Positions 7,652 to 16,989 of a DNA stretch of 64,000 bases are shown here, in pieces. Numbering within the stretch: position 1 is the stretch's first letter; each line of letters starts with the position of its first letter. Below the pieces are notes generated by a model that saw nothing but the letters and a program-made list of their open reading frames with translations, searched no databases and was not told the origin of the DNA. The stretch lies in contig SVPW01000003.1 in assembly GCA_015065645.1 (NCBI GenBank), forward strand, positions 1-64,000. Reading direction: 5' to 3'. The stretch is from Oscillospiraceae bacterium. Lineage in GTDB: Bacteria; Bacillota; Clostridia; Oscillospirales; Acutalibacteraceae. Made by a program: the position numbers and the translations under genes.

Positions 7652-9013
7652 CTATTTTTCGTGGTTTCTGTTACCTTTTTCGTCACTGTAAGGAATATAT
7701 TTTACCTTGCGTTTTTTGGTTCGTCCCATATTAAGATATATTACCATACCAATAAATATGATGATAACTGCTCCGATAATACAATAAACCGTAATCATTG
7801 CGCTTGAACCCAAAAAGCCTTTTACATAACGCCACAGCTCATCAAAGTTAACACCTAAAAATGTGGATTTTTCAACCGTGCTTCCTGCAACCAAATCCAC
7901 CGTTCCTATAACCTTTTCGGCATAGATAATATCTGCTTCGCAGATTTTATCACCCTTTTTAACAGGGGCATCCACTGAAGTTTCCTCTAACTTGATATTG
8001 GGAACAATCTTTATTGTGGAGGTATCGGCATCCTTGGGGAGAATTGTTACAAAGCCATCTTTAATATATATCGGAATATGATCTATATCCCAATTAAGCT
8101 CAACCTTTACTTCTGCAACGGGGTTTTCGGTATCGGCAACCTGTTTGAATTCAAAGGTGTTAAAAGCCCAACGGTAAAGCTCCTTAGATTCAACAAATTC
8201 TTCACGCTTACCGCCATCATTTGGGCATTTCATAAGAATACAAAGGTAGTTATAACCGTTATAGCTTGCTGTACTCACGAGGCAACGGCCTGCCTGATTT
8301 GTAAAACCGGTTTTAACACCTTTTGCGTATGAATAGTAATAATCGGTGGTGGTATCCTGTAAAAAATTGGTGGTGGAAAGAACACGCTTGCCCGACATAT
8401 TGGTGGGCTCAACCGTATATCTTGAGCTGGAGCTTACCGTAACAAAGGTTTCATTTTTAAGTGCGTATTCCGTAAGGATGCGAACATCACGCACTGTTGT
8501 ATAGGTTTCTTCATCGTGAAGACCTACGGGGTTTCCGTAATGGGTGCCTGTAAGGCCTAAGCTTTTTGCCTTATCATTCATCATCTGCATAAAGCCCTCA
8601 ACCGTATCACCGTAATGTAAAGCTGCAAGATACGCACAGTCACCCGCAGATGACATCAAAACATAATACACCAAATCAAGCTGGGTTATTTCTTCTCCTA
8701 CCTTCAAATTTGATACGGCGCTTCCGGTGCCGGTTATATACTTGTCCACATCGGCACGCATTGCAATTTTTGCCGTGGGGTCATATCTTTCGCTTTCAAG
8801 TATTGTAAGAACGGTCATTATTTTGGTAAGGGATGCAGGGTACATTTTTTGGTCAATATTCTTTTCGTAAAGAACCTCACCGGTATCAAGAGAAACCAAT
8901 ATACCTGCTTCAGCCGATACGGTAAAGCTGTTTGGTTCATAGGCAAAAGCGGGCAGTGAACAGGTAAAAATTACCAATATTGTAAAAAAAGCAGAAACAA
9001 TCTTTTTAATCAT
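7652..9013 (-). CDS. dacF: D-alanyl-D-alanine carboxypeptidase (PBP5/DacF type)
   Basis: A 453-aa protein. ATG at 9013 is favoured over the track's 9058 because GGAG lies 8 bases upstream and a proper signal peptide follows (MIKKIVSAFFTILVIF...AFA). The serine peptidase S11 domain carries SLTK (the SxxK active-site motif) and KTG in 'GVKTGFT'. The middle motif reads 'SAGD', with Gly where most family members have Asn (SxN). A PBP5 C-terminal beta domain follows, then a C-terminal membrane span (IIGAVIIIFIGMVIYL) with a basic tail, consistent with membrane anchoring. It trims the terminal D-Ala of peptidoglycan stem peptides outside the cell. Confidence 0.93.
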   Translation of the reverse strand: MIKKIVSAFFTILVIFTCSLPAFAYEPNSFTVSAEAGILVSLDTGEVLYEKNIDQKMYPASLTKIMTVLTILESERYDPTAKIAMRADVDKYITGTGSAVSNLKVGEEITQLDLVYYVLMSSAGDCAYLAALHYGDTVEGFMQMMNDKAKSLGLTGTHYGNPVGLHDEETYTTVRDVRILTEYALKNETFVTVSSSSRYTVEPTNMSGKRVLSTTNFLQDTTTDYYYSYAKGVKTGFTNQAGRCLVSTASYNGYNYLCILMKCPNDGGKREEFVESKELYRWAFNTFEFKQVADTENPVAEVKVELNWDIDHIPIYIKDGFVTILPKDADTSTIKIVPNIKLEETSVDAPVKKGDKICEADIIYAEKVIGTVDLVAGSTVEKSTFLGVNFDELWRYVKGFLGSSAMITVYCIIGAVIIIFIGMVIYLNMGRTKKRKVKYIPYSDEKGNRNHEK

Positions 9014-9150
9014 AGAAAAATCTCCGTAAATAGTGTATAATGGTTTTGGTATTGACATAATACTGTTTAATATTTATTATTATTATACATTAATTGTTTG
9101 AAAAAGAAAAGCATAAAAAATATATTTCTTTAAAATAAGGGGAAATAAAT

Positions 9151-9894
9151 TTGATTTATATTACCGGTGATATGCACGGTGAGCCCGAAAGGCTTTATGA
9201 CCGTGAGTTTAGAAAGGTTAAAAAGGGCGATGTTTTAATAGTCTGCGGAGATTTCGGTTACATATTTGACGGTTCTAAAAAAGAAAAGGCTTTCATAAAC
9301 TTTTTTGCTCAGCGTAAATTTATAACCGCTTTTGTAGACGGCACTCATGATAATTTATCACGCATTAACCGTTGCCGTACAACTATGTGGAAGGGCGGAA
9401 TGGTTCACAGAATAAAGGGGAATCTGCTCCATTTGATGAGGGGTCAGGTTTTTGAAATTGAGGGGAACCGTATTTTCACCTTTGGCGGCGGGGAAAGCGT
9501 TGATAAGGATATGCGTGTGGAAGCGGGGCTTTGGTGGCGTGAGGAGGAGCCAACTCCGCTTGAAATGGCAAACGGTGCAAAAAGACTTGATGAATATAAC
9601 TGCTCGGTAGATTATATAATTACTCACGAACCTCCCTCACTTGTTAAAAGCGCAATGCTGCTGAGAAAAGGTGCTGCCGACCGTGTTAATAAGCTTAACG
9701 GTTATTTAGAGGAAATCGGCCGTTCGTGTGAGTATTCGCATTGGTATTTCGGCTCTTTGCATGAGGATAGGGTAATCACACAAAGGCATACCTGCGTTTT
9801 CAGAAAGGTAATACCGCTTGAAAACAAGGTGATACCCAAAGAAACACAAGAGGAAAATGCTTCACAGCAGGGTTTTGTTGTTGTGGGGAAATGA
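9151..9894 (+). CDS. Calcineurin-like metallophosphoesterase, cytoplasmic
   Basis: A 247-aa protein with a TTG start at 9151 (AAGGGGA upstream). Metal-binding motifs of the calcineurin fold are present: 'TGDMHG' (D-x-H), 'CGDFG' (GD), 'DGTHDN' (in the place of GNHE/D), and 'ITHEPP' (a late His). No signal peptide, so it acts in the cytoplasm. Its substrate cannot be read from the sequence; relatives hydrolyse nucleotides, phosphoproteins or nucleic acids. It is divergent from dacF with a 90-base shared upstream region, and is followed by the pseudokinase after a promoter-like gap. A link with the pseudokinase is possible but not shown. Confidence 0.85.
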   Translation: MIYITGDMHGEPERLYDREFRKVKKGDVLIVCGDFGYIFDGSKKEKAFINFFAQRKFITAFVDGTHDNLSRINRCRTTMWKGGMVHRIKGNLLHLMRGQVFEIEGNRIFTFGGGESVDKDMRVEAGLWWREEEPTPLEMANGAKRLDEYNCSVDYIITHEPPSLVKSAMLLRKGAADRVNKLNGYLEEIGRSCEYSHWYFGSLHEDRVITQRHTCVFRKVIPLENKVIPKETQEENASQQGFVVVGK

Positions 9895-9906
9895 ATTTTA
9901 AAAGTC

Positions 9907-9952
9907 TTGACAAATATGGTATAATATAGTAAAAGGCGGTTTGCGCCTTTAA
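9907..9952 (+). promoter_or_regulatory. Promoter-like region and leader hairpin before the pseudokinase gene
   Basis: Contains an extended -10 (TGGTATAAT, TATAAT at 9920-9925) and a 7-bp hairpin AAAGGCG/CGCCTTT. The TTGACA at 9907 is only 7 bases from the -10, so the true -35 is uncertain. Confidence 0.35.
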
Positions 9953-9999
9953 TAAAAAATAACGGAAATTATAAATCTTTTTTAATTTGGGAGGCTTTT

Positions 10000-11700
10000 A
10001 TGCTGAACACTGACAGATTGTGCCGTGGTTGTATGACTGATAACGGCGGTGAAAGTATTTGTGATATTTGCGGATATGATTCTGCTCAAAACAACCCCGA
10101 AAATTGTTTGCCAACAGATTTCTGGCTTCAGGATAGGTATCTTGTTGGTAAGGTTTTGGATGTTAACAGCGAAGGTGTTACCTATATAGGCTGGGATAAC
10201 GGCAGTGATTCGGTAGTTCATATAAGGGAGTATTTTCCGGGTGCAGTTGCGGTAAGAAATCCTGACCGCACAGTGTTTATACCTGATGAAAATAAGTTTG
10301 CTTATAACGGCGGGCTTATGGATTTTCTTTCCTTAAACCGTTTGCTTTCAAAAAGTGAGCTTACAGCTTTGGTTCCCGTTACCGATGTTTTTGAAGAAAA
10401 CGGAACAGCTTATGCAGTATTTGCGGCAGTTTCGGGTATTTCTTTGCAGGATTTTCTTGATAAAAACGGCGGAAGCCTTAAATGGGAACAGGCACGCTCT
10501 TTGTTTTTGCCTCTTATAGATACCCTTGCAGGTCTTCATGAGGCAGGGGTTCATCATTACGGCATTTCTCCTGAAACGATTATTGTTGGCCGTGACGGAA
10601 AAATGCGGCTTGGAAGTCTTTCAATAAGTAAAATAAGGGATGCTGCACAGGATTTTGAAGCATTACTTTATCCCGGATATTCTGCTTTGGAGCAGTATAA
10701 GGAAAAGGGGCTTAATCTTAGCGAGGCTACAGATGTTTACGGTCTTTCCTCAACACTTTTCCGTGTGCTTATAGGCACTGTACCGCCCGATGCCGTTTCA
10801 AGACTTGAAAAGGATAATCTTTCTATACCCTCACACTTTGCTCAGGAGCTTCCCCGTCAGGTTTTGGTTGCTCTTGCAAACGGTATGCAGGTTTTACCTG
10901 AAAACCGTACCGCAAGCATTGAGGCTTTTCGTAATGAGTTGGTTTACGGCGAAACTGCTGAGGCTGAGCGTGTTGCGGTTCAAAAGAACAATGCCTCTTT
11001 GGCAGAAGCTCATAAAAATGCTCCAAAAAAGAAAAAAGGCTCAGGTGCATTAATTGCGCTGATAGCAGGCTTATGTACTGTATTGGTTATTGGTGTAGGT
11101 GCGTTTTTAGGTATTAAATTATTGGGAATCGGCGAAGAGAAAGAGCCTGTGGAAAGCGTAAGCTCAATTACAAGCTCAATACCCGATAAAAATGAGGTTG
11201 GAGAAATTGACAGCGATGTTGCCCAAACCGTTACCAAGTATGAAGTGGAAAATTATATGGGCAAGCTTTATTCCGGAATTTTTGATAGCGAAAAGTTTGA
11301 AAATTCGGAATTTTTCAAATTCACAATCGTGGATTATGAGTTTTCCGCTAAGGAAAAGGGAACAATTATTAAGCAATCGATAAATCCGGGTCAGCAGGTT
11401 GAGCGTGATACCGAAATACAACTTACCATAAGCTTAGGACCTAAGGAGTTTAAGGCTCCCGATGTAATCGGTATGACCTTGGAAGAGGCTAAGATTGCAC
11501 TTTTGAAGCAGGGTGTTCTTTATAATAATATCAAAGTTGAGGATATGTATGATGAAGATAAAACACCAAATGCGGTAATTGAACAAGAGCCAAAATACCC
11601 CAATACTATTACGATTGATGATGTTGTTATAATCAGGGTAAACACCTATACAGGTGAAAAGGAGGACACATCCTCCGAAAATTATACCGAAGATAATTAA
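10000..11700 (+). CDS. Zinc-ribbon/PASTA membrane pseudokinase
   Basis: A 566-aa protein in four parts: an N-terminal zinc ribbon (CRGCMTDNGGESICDICG); a protein-kinase-like domain (about 40-310); one membrane span after a basic stretch (ALIALIAGLCTVLVIGVGAFLGI, ~350-372); and an extracellular part with two PASTA repeats (the last with 'APDVIGMTLEEAKIALLKQG'). In Firmicutes, PASTA kinases sense muropeptides. Here catalytic residues are lost: the ATP-binding Lys of 'xAIKEYFP' is Arg (HIREYFP), the HRD loop reads HYGISPET without Asp, and the DFG position reads 'LGS'. It is therefore likely a pseudokinase that binds partners or transmits a cell-wall signal without phosphorylation. It has its own promoter region and no adjacent phosphatase of the PrpC type. 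Confidence 0.88.
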   Translation: MLNTDRLCRGCMTDNGGESICDICGYDSAQNNPENCLPTDFWLQDRYLVGKVLDVNSEGVTYIGWDNGSDSVVHIREYFPGAVAVRNPDRTVFIPDENKFAYNGGLMDFLSLNRLLSKSELTALVPVTDVFEENGTAYAVFAAVSGISLQDFLDKNGGSLKWEQARSLFLPLIDTLAGLHEAGVHHYGISPETIIVGRDGKMRLGSLSISKIRDAAQDFEALLYPGYSALEQYKEKGLNLSEATDVYGLSSTLFRVLIGTVPPDAVSRLEKDNLSIPSHFAQELPRQVLVALANGMQVLPENRTASIEAFRNELVYGETAEAERVAVQKNNASLAEAHKNAPKKKKGSGALIALIAGLCTVLVIGVGAFLGIKLLGIGEEKEPVESVSSITSSIPDKNEVGEIDSDVAQTVTKYEVENYMGKLYSGIFDSEKFENSEFFKFTIVDYEFSAKEKGTIIKQSINPGQQVERDTEIQLTISLGPKEFKAPDVIGMTLEEAKIALLKQGVLYNNIKVEDMYDEDKTPNAVIEQEPKYPNTITIDDVVIIRVNTYTGEKEDTSSENYTEDN

Positions 11701-11715
11701 TTTTTTAAAAATTAC

Positions 11716-11744
11716 TTGATTTTTGGGTTTTATTGTGGTATACT
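11716..11744 (+). promoter_or_regulatory. Promoter of the rimP-nusA-infB operon
   Basis: TTGATT and TATACT with a 17-base spacer; transcription would begin near 11751 and include the leader hairpin that follows. Confidence 0.65.
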
Positions 11745-11767
11745 AAGCAAGAAGAAGTAAAGGAAAG

Positions 11768-11793
11768 GTGAGTGGGGTAACCCACTCACTTTT
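11768..11793 (+). promoter_or_regulatory. Leader hairpin of the rimP-nusA operon
   Basis: A perfect 9-bp stem GTGAGTGGG/CCCACTCAC closed by a GUAA (GNRA-type) tetraloop and followed by TTTT, 5 bases before the rimP Shine-Dalgarno. It resembles a short intrinsic terminator; a role in attenuation or NusA autoregulation is inference. Confidence 0.6.
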
Positions 11794-11810
11794 ATTATGG
11801 AGGAATGGTT

Positions 11811-12266
11811 ATGGCAAATATTGCCGAACGGGTCTTTACACTTATCAATGAAACGGTTGAGCAACAGGGTGTTTTTCTTTGGGATGTTCGTTTTGTAAAG
11901 GAAGGCGCTTCTTATTACCTGCGTGTGTTTATTGATAAGGAGGAGGGAATATCTATTGATGATTGCACCAATGTTTCCCATGCAATAGATCCATTGCTTG
12001 ATGAGGCTGACCCTATAGAACAGTCTTATTATCTTGAGGTTTGCTCCCCCGGAATAGAGCGTGAGCTATCACGTGAGTTTCATTTTGAAATGGCGGTTGG
12101 CTGTAATATCAAGCTTCGCCTTTTTAAGGCTCTTGACGGTAAAAAGGAATTTGAGGGAGTTCTTAATTCCTTTGAAAACGGTGAGCTTACTTTGGCGGTT
12201 GGCGAAACCGAGCTTAAAATTCCCCGCACATCAGTAAGTAAAGCAACATTGGCCGAAAAATTTTAA
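11811..12266 (+). CDS. rimP: Ribosome maturation factor RimP
   Basis: A 151-aa protein needed for 30S subunit maturation. The start is ATG 11811 because GGAGG lies 7 bases upstream; the in-frame ATG at 11805 is too close. Family text includes 'LRVFIDKEEGISIDDCTNVSHAIDP' split over the first domain and 'YYLEVCSPGIERELSREFHF', the hallmark of the family. The second domain is the Sm-like barrel. First gene of the rimP-nusA-rnpM-L7Ae-infB-rbfA operon, the usual order in Firmicutes. Confidence 0.95.
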   Translation: MANIAERVFTLINETVEQQGVFLWDVRFVKEGASYYLRVFIDKEEGISIDDCTNVSHAIDPLLDEADPIEQSYYLEVCSPGIERELSREFHFEMAVGCNIKLRLFKALDGKKEFEGVLNSFENGELTLAVGETELKIPRTSVSKATLAEKF

Positions 12267-12296
12267 AGGCCGATATTTTGGAGGTAGAAAGAAAAA

Positions 12297-13382
12297 ATGG
12301 CACGAGTTAAAATGACAGCAAAAGAAAAAAAGGATAATAAGGAGTTTTTTGAGGCACTTCGCCTTATGGCAAACGAACGTGGAATCCCGCAGGAGTTTAT
12401 TGCTGAAAAAATTGCTGATGCAATTGTTGTGGCAGCACGCAAGGATTACGGCGGAAGTGATATAGTTACCTGCATTATTGACCCTGAGAATGAGATTTTC
12501 AGTGTTGTTGCACGCAAGCAGATTGTTGATGAGGTTGAGGATCCGTTCACACAGATTTCTCGTGACGATGCAAGTGCTTACGATCCAAAATCCATTAAAG
12601 AGGATTATATTGATATTAAAATCGATCCCAAAAAATTCGGTCGTGTTGTGGCACAAAATTCAAAGAATAACTTCCGTCAGGGTGTTAGAGAGGCTGAAAA
12701 AGGTCAGGTACTTGCTGAGTTCCAGAGTCATAACCGTGAGCTTGTTACCGCTTTGGTTGAGCGTATTGATCCCAAAACCGGTAATGCGATACTTACAATA
12801 GGCCACAGTGAGGCTACTTTGCCAAAATTAGAGCAGGTTCCGGATGAGGTTTTACATGAGGGTGACCACATTAAGGTATATGTTGTTGATGTTAAGGATA
12901 CCGAAAAGGGACCACGCATTATGCTTTCACGCACACATCCCGGTCTTGTAAAGAGATTGTTTGAAACAGAGGTTCCTGAAATTTTTGACGGCACTATTGA
13001 AATAAAGTCCGTTTCTCGCCAGGCAGGAAGCCGTACAAAAATGGCTGTGTGGTCTTCTGACCCTGAAATTGATGCTATAGGTGCTTGTATAGGACCAAGA
13101 GGAGCTCGTGTAAACAAGATAGTTGAAGAGCTTGCAGGCGAAAAGATTGATATTGTAAAATACAGCGATGACCCCGTTGCTTTTATAAGTGAAGCTCTTT
13201 CTCCCGCAAAGGTGGTTAAGGTTGAGATTGAAAGCGAAGATCCAAAGGTTTGCCGTGTAAGCGTTCCTGAGGCACAGCTTTCCCTTGCAATAGGTAATAA
13301 GGGACAAAATGTTCGCCTTGCCGCAAAGCTTACAGGCTGGAAGATTGATATTCATCCCGAAAGCGGTTTCTTCGGCGAATAA
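12297..13382 (+). CDS. nusA: Transcription termination/antitermination factor NusA
   Basis: A 361-aa protein that binds RNA polymerase and modulates pausing, termination and antitermination. Order: N-terminal polymerase-binding domain (1-~130), S1 domain, then two KH domains with 'IGPRGARVNKIVEEL' and 'AIGNKGQNVRLAAKLTG'. It ends after KH2, without the C-terminal acidic repeats of enterobacteria; this is the normal Firmicutes length. A strong site (GGAGG) precedes the ATG. It sits 30 bases after rimP in the translation-factor operon. Confidence 0.97.
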   Translation: MARVKMTAKEKKDNKEFFEALRLMANERGIPQEFIAEKIADAIVVAARKDYGGSDIVTCIIDPENEIFSVVARKQIVDEVEDPFTQISRDDASAYDPKSIKEDYIDIKIDPKKFGRVVAQNSKNNFRQGVREAEKGQVLAEFQSHNRELVTALVERIDPKTGNAILTIGHSEATLPKLEQVPDEVLHEGDHIKVYVVDVKDTEKGPRIMLSRTHPGLVKRLFETEVPEIFDGTIEIKSVSRQAGSRTKMAVWSSDPEIDAIGACIGPRGARVNKIVEELAGEKIDIVKYSDDPVAFISEALSPAKVVKVEIESEDPKVCRVSVPEAQLSLAIGNKGQNVRLAAKLTGWKIDIHPESGFFGE

Positions 13383-13415
13383 GGTTAAAACATTCAAATT
13401 AAAGGATGCGATCGA

Positions 13416-13685
13416 ATGGCAACTAAAAAAATTCCCATGCGGATGTGTACTGCCTGTAGGGAAATGAAGCCCAAGGCTCAGCTTATCCGTATTGTGAAAA
13501 CTCCGGAAGGTGAGATAAAGCCGGATGTTACCGGTAAGCTCAACGGCAGGGGTGCTTATATTTGCAAGGATAAGCAATGCTTTGAAAGGGCTAAAAAGAG
13601 TAATGCACTTGCAAAGGCTTTTTCAATGCAGGTTTTACCTGAGGTTTATGAGCGTCTTTCTAAGGAGCTGGAAAACTTTGAATAA
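13416..13685 (+). CDS. rnpM: YlxR/RnpM family RNA-binding protein
   Basis: An 89-aa basic protein with the family signature 'MCTACREMKPKAQLIRIV' and 'GRGAYICKDKQCFERA'. In Bacillus subtilis YlxR (RnpM) binds RNase P RNA and modulates its activity; the name is transferred from that work. Four Cys (two CxxC-like pairs) are visible. It lies in the normal place between nusA and the L7Ae-like gene, with which it overlaps. Confidence 0.92.
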   Translation: MATKKIPMRMCTACREMKPKAQLIRIVKTPEGEIKPDVTGKLNGRGAYICKDKQCFERAKKSNALAKAFSMQVLPEVYERLSKELENFE

Positions 13686-14001
13686 TAAAATACTCACACT
13701 GCTTGGGTTTGCCGCAAAGGCCGGAAAGCTTTCCTTTGGAATGGATACAGCAGTTTCGGCAATTCGGTCGTCAAAAGCAAAGCTTGTGGTGGTTAGCGGT
13801 GAAATTTCCGCTAAAAGCCAAAAAGAATTAATCTTTTATGCTGATAAAAATGGTATTCCCGTAAAGGTTTATCGGGAATTTGATATACAAACCGTATCGA
13901 AGGCTGTCGGTCGAAAATGCGGTATAATTTCGGTGAACGACAGCTCATTTGCCGATGCTGTTATTAAGGCAGAGGAAACAGGAGGAATGACACATGAATA
14001 A
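13678..14001 (+). CDS. L7Ae/L30e-family RNA-binding protein (YlxQ)
   Basis: A 107-aa protein. The ORF track starts at 13525, inside rnpM; the likely start is TTG at 13678 with GGAG about 10 bases upstream, giving [18 protein letters not shown], the expected beginning of this family. It overlaps the rnpM stop by 8 bases and the infB start by 8 bases, so all three are translationally coupled. L7Ae-type proteins bind kink-turn RNA; the exact role of YlxQ is not established. Confidence 0.88.
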   Translation: MNNKILTLLGFAAKAGKLSFGMDTAVSAIRSSKAKLVVVSGEISAKSQKELIFYADKNGIPVKVYREFDIQTVSKAVGRKCGIISVNDSSFADAVIKAEETGGMTHE

Positions 14002-16639
14002 ATATAAAGTAAGCGAACTTGCAAAGGATTTAGGTACCACTTCAAAGGCAATATCTGCATTACTGCTTTCTCTTACAGGTAAGGATAAAAAATCGGGTGC
14101 GGTGCTTGAAGCGGATGAAATCGGTTTGATTTTTGATGCCATTACAAAGGAAAACGCAGTTGCAAGCTTTGATGATTATTTTGCAACCGGTGCCGCTTTG
14201 CGTGAAGAAAAGGCACAAAAAAGGCAAAGTGAAAAGGATAAAAAGTTTGCTGAGCAGATGGCAATATTAGAACAACTCAAGGCTGCTGCCGCTGCTGAAG
14301 AGGCTAAAAATGCTCCGAAGCAGAAGAAAAAGGTTGAGCCCAAGAAGGAAGAGGTTAAAAAGGCAGAACCTAAAAAACAGGAGAAAAAGGCTGAAACAAA
14401 GCCTGAGGTTAAGCCTGAAGTTAAGAAGGAAGAGCCCAAAATTAAGGAGCCTAAGAAGGAAGAGCCCAAAAGGGAAGAGCCCAAAAAGGAAGAGCTCAAA
14501 AAGGCAGAACCTAAACAGGAAAAGGCTGAGGCTGAAAAGCCCAAGAAGCAGGAAAAGAAGGCTGAACCTAAAAAGGCTGAGGTTAAGGAAGAAAAGCCCT
14601 ATGATGGCCCATTGGTTGCACCTCCCAAAAAGGAAAAGAAGCCGGGTGCAGCTCCAAATCGTGGACCTGCGGACTTTAGGCATATTGATACCCGTTCTTC
14701 AAATGTAAATATTGAAAAGTATAACGAAAAGTATGAAAATATTGCTCCGGCAAATACCATGCGTGATAATTTCTCACGCAAACAGAAGATAAAGCAGAAG
14801 TCTCAGGATTACCGCCGCCCGCAGGGCGCTAAGCGTGAAACAGAGGCTGATAAGCTTCGCAGAATGCAGCTTGAACGCATTAAAAAGACACCTATCACCG
14901 TAACTGTTGGTGAGGAAATTACCGTTGGTGAGCTTGCCGCTGCAATGAAAAAGACCGCTGCAGAGGTTATTAAAGAATTGTTCAAGCTTGGTATGATGGC
15001 AACCGTTAATCAGGTTATTGATTACGATACCGCAGAAATAGTTGTTACCGAAATGGGCGCTAAGATTGAGCGTGCCGTAGTAGTGACTATTGAAGAGCAG
15101 ATTATGGATGTTACCGAGGATACCGAGGAAAACCTTAAACCCCGTAGCCCCGTTGTTGTTGTTATGGGTCACGTTGACCATGGTAAAACCTCACTTCTTG
15201 ATGCTATAAGAAACACATCCGTTACCAATACCGAAGCAGGTGGTATCACACAGCATATCGGTGCTTATCGTGTATCGCTTGACGGTCAGGAAATCACATT
15301 CCTTGATACTCCCGGTCACGCAGCGTTTACCGCAATGCGTCAGCGTGGAGCAATGGCTACAGATATTGCAGTATTGGTTGTTGCCGCAGATGACGGTATT
15401 ATGCCCCAAACTATTGAGGCTATCAACCATGCAAAGGCTGCTAATGTTCAGATAATCGTTGCTATAAATAAAATGGATAAGTCGGAGGCTAATCCTGACC
15501 GTATTATGCAGCAGCTCACTGAGCATTCACTTGTTCCTGAGGAATGGGGCGGTGATATTATCTGCGTTCCCGTTTCCGCAAAGGCAGGCACAGGTATTGA
15601 TAAACTGCTTGAAAATATTTTGCTTGTTGCAGATATGATGGAGCTTAAAGCTAATCCTGACCGCCGTGCAAAGGGTGTTGTTATTGAGGCACGCCTTGAT
15701 AAGGGTAGAGGTCCTGTGGCTTCACTTCTTGTTCAAAACGGTACACTTCGTTCGGGTGATATTATAGTTGCAGGTACTTCTGTTGGCCGTGTTCGTGTTA
15801 TGAGTGACGAAAACGGTAAGCCTGTTAAGGAGGCAGGACCTTCTGTTCCGGTTGAGATTACAGGTCTTGCAGAAACTCCAAGTGCGGGTGATGATTTTGA
15901 TGCTGTTTCTGATGAAAGACTTGCCCGTGAATTGGTTGAACAGCGTAAGCAGAAGATTAAGGATGCTGAGTTTAATGCCCGTCAGCAGGTAACTCTTGAT
16001 AACCTTTTCTCACAGCTTAGTGACGGCGACCTTAAAGAGCTTAATATTATTATTAAAGCCGATGTTCAGGGTAGTGTTGAGGCTGTTCGTGAAAGCCTTG
16101 TTAAGCTTTCCAATGAAGAGGTTCGTGTAAGCGTTGTTCATGGTGCTGTAGGTGCTATTAATGAATCCGATGTTATGCTTGCACAGGCTTCGGGTGCAAT
16201 TATTGTCGGCTTTAATGTTCGTCCTGATGCTGTTGCAAAGGCTGCAGCTGAGCGTGACGGTGTAGATATGCGTATGTATCGTATTATCTATGATTGTATA
16301 GAAGAAATTGAATCGGCTATGAAGGGTATGTTGGCTCCCAAATTCCGTGAAACACAGCTTGGTACAGCTGAGGTTCGTAACACATACAAAATTTCCAATG
16401 TCGGCACAATTGCCGGTTGTTATATCACAAACGGTAAGGTTACAAGACAAAGCAAAATACGCCTTGTTCGTGACGGTATCGTTATCTGTGAGGATGAAAT
16501 TGCTTCACTTCGCCGCTTTAAGGATGATGTTAAGGAGGTTGCCCAAGGTTACGAATGTGGTATCGGACTTGAAAAGTTTGCCGATATTAAGGAGGGCGAC
16601 ATCTTTGAAGCCTTTATTATGGAGGAGTATAGAGACTGA
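13994..16639 (+). CDS. infB: Translation initiation factor IF-2
   Basis: An 881-aa GTPase that places initiator tRNA on the ribosome. N-terminal helical motif '[21 protein letters not shown]', then a ~120-residue Lys/Glu/Pro low-complexity linker (many KKEEPK-like units), a second IF2_N module near 290-345, and the GTPase with '[12 protein letters not shown]', 'DTPGH' and 'NKMD', followed by domains II-IV. AGGAGG precedes the ATG. The repeat-rich linker is normal for IF-2, but its repeat units make it prone to length variation. Confidence 0.98.
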   Translation: MNKYKVSELAKDLGTTSKAISALLLSLTGKDKKSGAVLEADEIGLIFDAITKENAVASFDDYFATGAALREEKAQKRQSEKDKKFAEQMAILEQLKAAAAAEEAKNAPKQKKKVEPKKEEVKKAEPKKQEKKAETKPEVKPEVKKEEPKIKEPKKEEPKREEPKKEELKKAEPKQEKAEAEKPKKQEKKAEPKKAEVKEEKPYDGPLVAPPKKEKKPGAAPNRGPADFRHIDTRSSNVNIEKYNEKYENIAPANTMRDNFSRKQKIKQKSQDYRRPQGAKRETEADKLRRMQLERIKKTPITVTVGEEITVGELAAAMKKTAAEVIKELFKLGMMATVNQVIDYDTAEIVVTEMGAKIERAVVVTIEEQIMDVTEDTEENLKPRSPVVVVMGHVDHGKTSLLDAIRNTSVTNTEAGGITQHIGAYRVSLDGQEITFLDTPGHAAFTAMRQRGAMATDIAVLVVAADDGIMPQTIEAINHAKAANVQIIVAINKMDKSEANPDRIMQQLTEHSLVPEEWGGDIICVPVSAKAGTGIDKLLENILLVADMMELKANPDRRAKGVVIEARLDKGRGPVASLLVQNGTLRSGDIIVAGTSVGRVRVMSDENGKPVKEAGPSVPVEITGLAETPSAGDDFDAVSDERLARELVEQRKQKIKDAEFNARQQVTLDNLFSQLSDGDLKELNIIIKADVQGSVEAVRESLVKLSNEEVRVSVVHGAVGAINESDVMLAQASGAIIVGFNVRPDAVAKAAAERDGVDMRMYRIIYDCIEEIESAMKGMLAPKFRETQLGTAEVRNTYKISNVGTIAGCYITNGKVTRQSKIRLVRDGIVICEDEIASLRRFKDDVKEVAQGYECGIGLEKFADIKEGDIFEAFIMEEYRD

Positions 16640-16986
16640 TGGCAGGATATAAAATAAACCGTGTCACTTCAGATATTAAAACAGCCCTTTCTGAATTATT
16701 GCGTTCGGTAAAGGACCCAAGGGTTAGTCAGCTGTTAAGTATTATTAAGTTGGATGTTTCGGGCGATATGTCATACGCTACGGTGTATGTAAGTGCGCTT
16801 GAGGGTAGAGAAGCTACGGAGCAGTCGGTAAAGGCACTTAATAAAAGTGCCGCCGGCTTTCTCAGAAAACAGCTTGGAAATTCTTTGCATCTCAGAAAGG
16901 TGCCTCAGTTGCGTTTTGTGGCTGATGATTCCATTGAAAAGAGTGCCGAAATATCACAAATTATAGATTCCTTTTCTAAGGAGTAG
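16639..16986 (+). CDS. rbfA: 30S ribosome-binding factor RbfA
   Basis: A 115-aa protein needed for late 30S maturation at the 16S rRNA 5' helix. Start ATG shares its A with the infB stop (TGATG). Family text: 'RVTSDIKTALSELLRSVKDPRV' and 'LRKVPQLRFVADDSIEKSAEISQII', with the KH-like fold's typical end. Confidence 0.95.
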   Translation: MAGYKINRVTSDIKTALSELLRSVKDPRVSQLLSIIKLDVSGDMSYATVYVSALEGREATEQSVKALNKSAAGFLRKQLGNSLHLRKVPQLRFVADDSIEKSAEISQIIDSFSKE

Positions 16987-16989
16987 TTT

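Noticed and set aside
9907-9925. TTGACA...TATAAT as a standard promoter
   Set aside because: Spacer is only 7 bases; the -10 may be real but the -35 is not.
12231-12656. Long minus-strand ORF (141 aa) inside nusA
   Set aside because: Shadow of nusA with Cys/Asn/Phe-rich composition typical of antisense frames; same judgement for 12927-13577, 14267-14683, 35142-35723, 37677-38084 and 58911-59483.
14310-14620. Possible frameshift or foreign insert in infB
   Set aside because: The Lys/Glu/Pro repeat region is the usual IF-2 linker and stays in frame.
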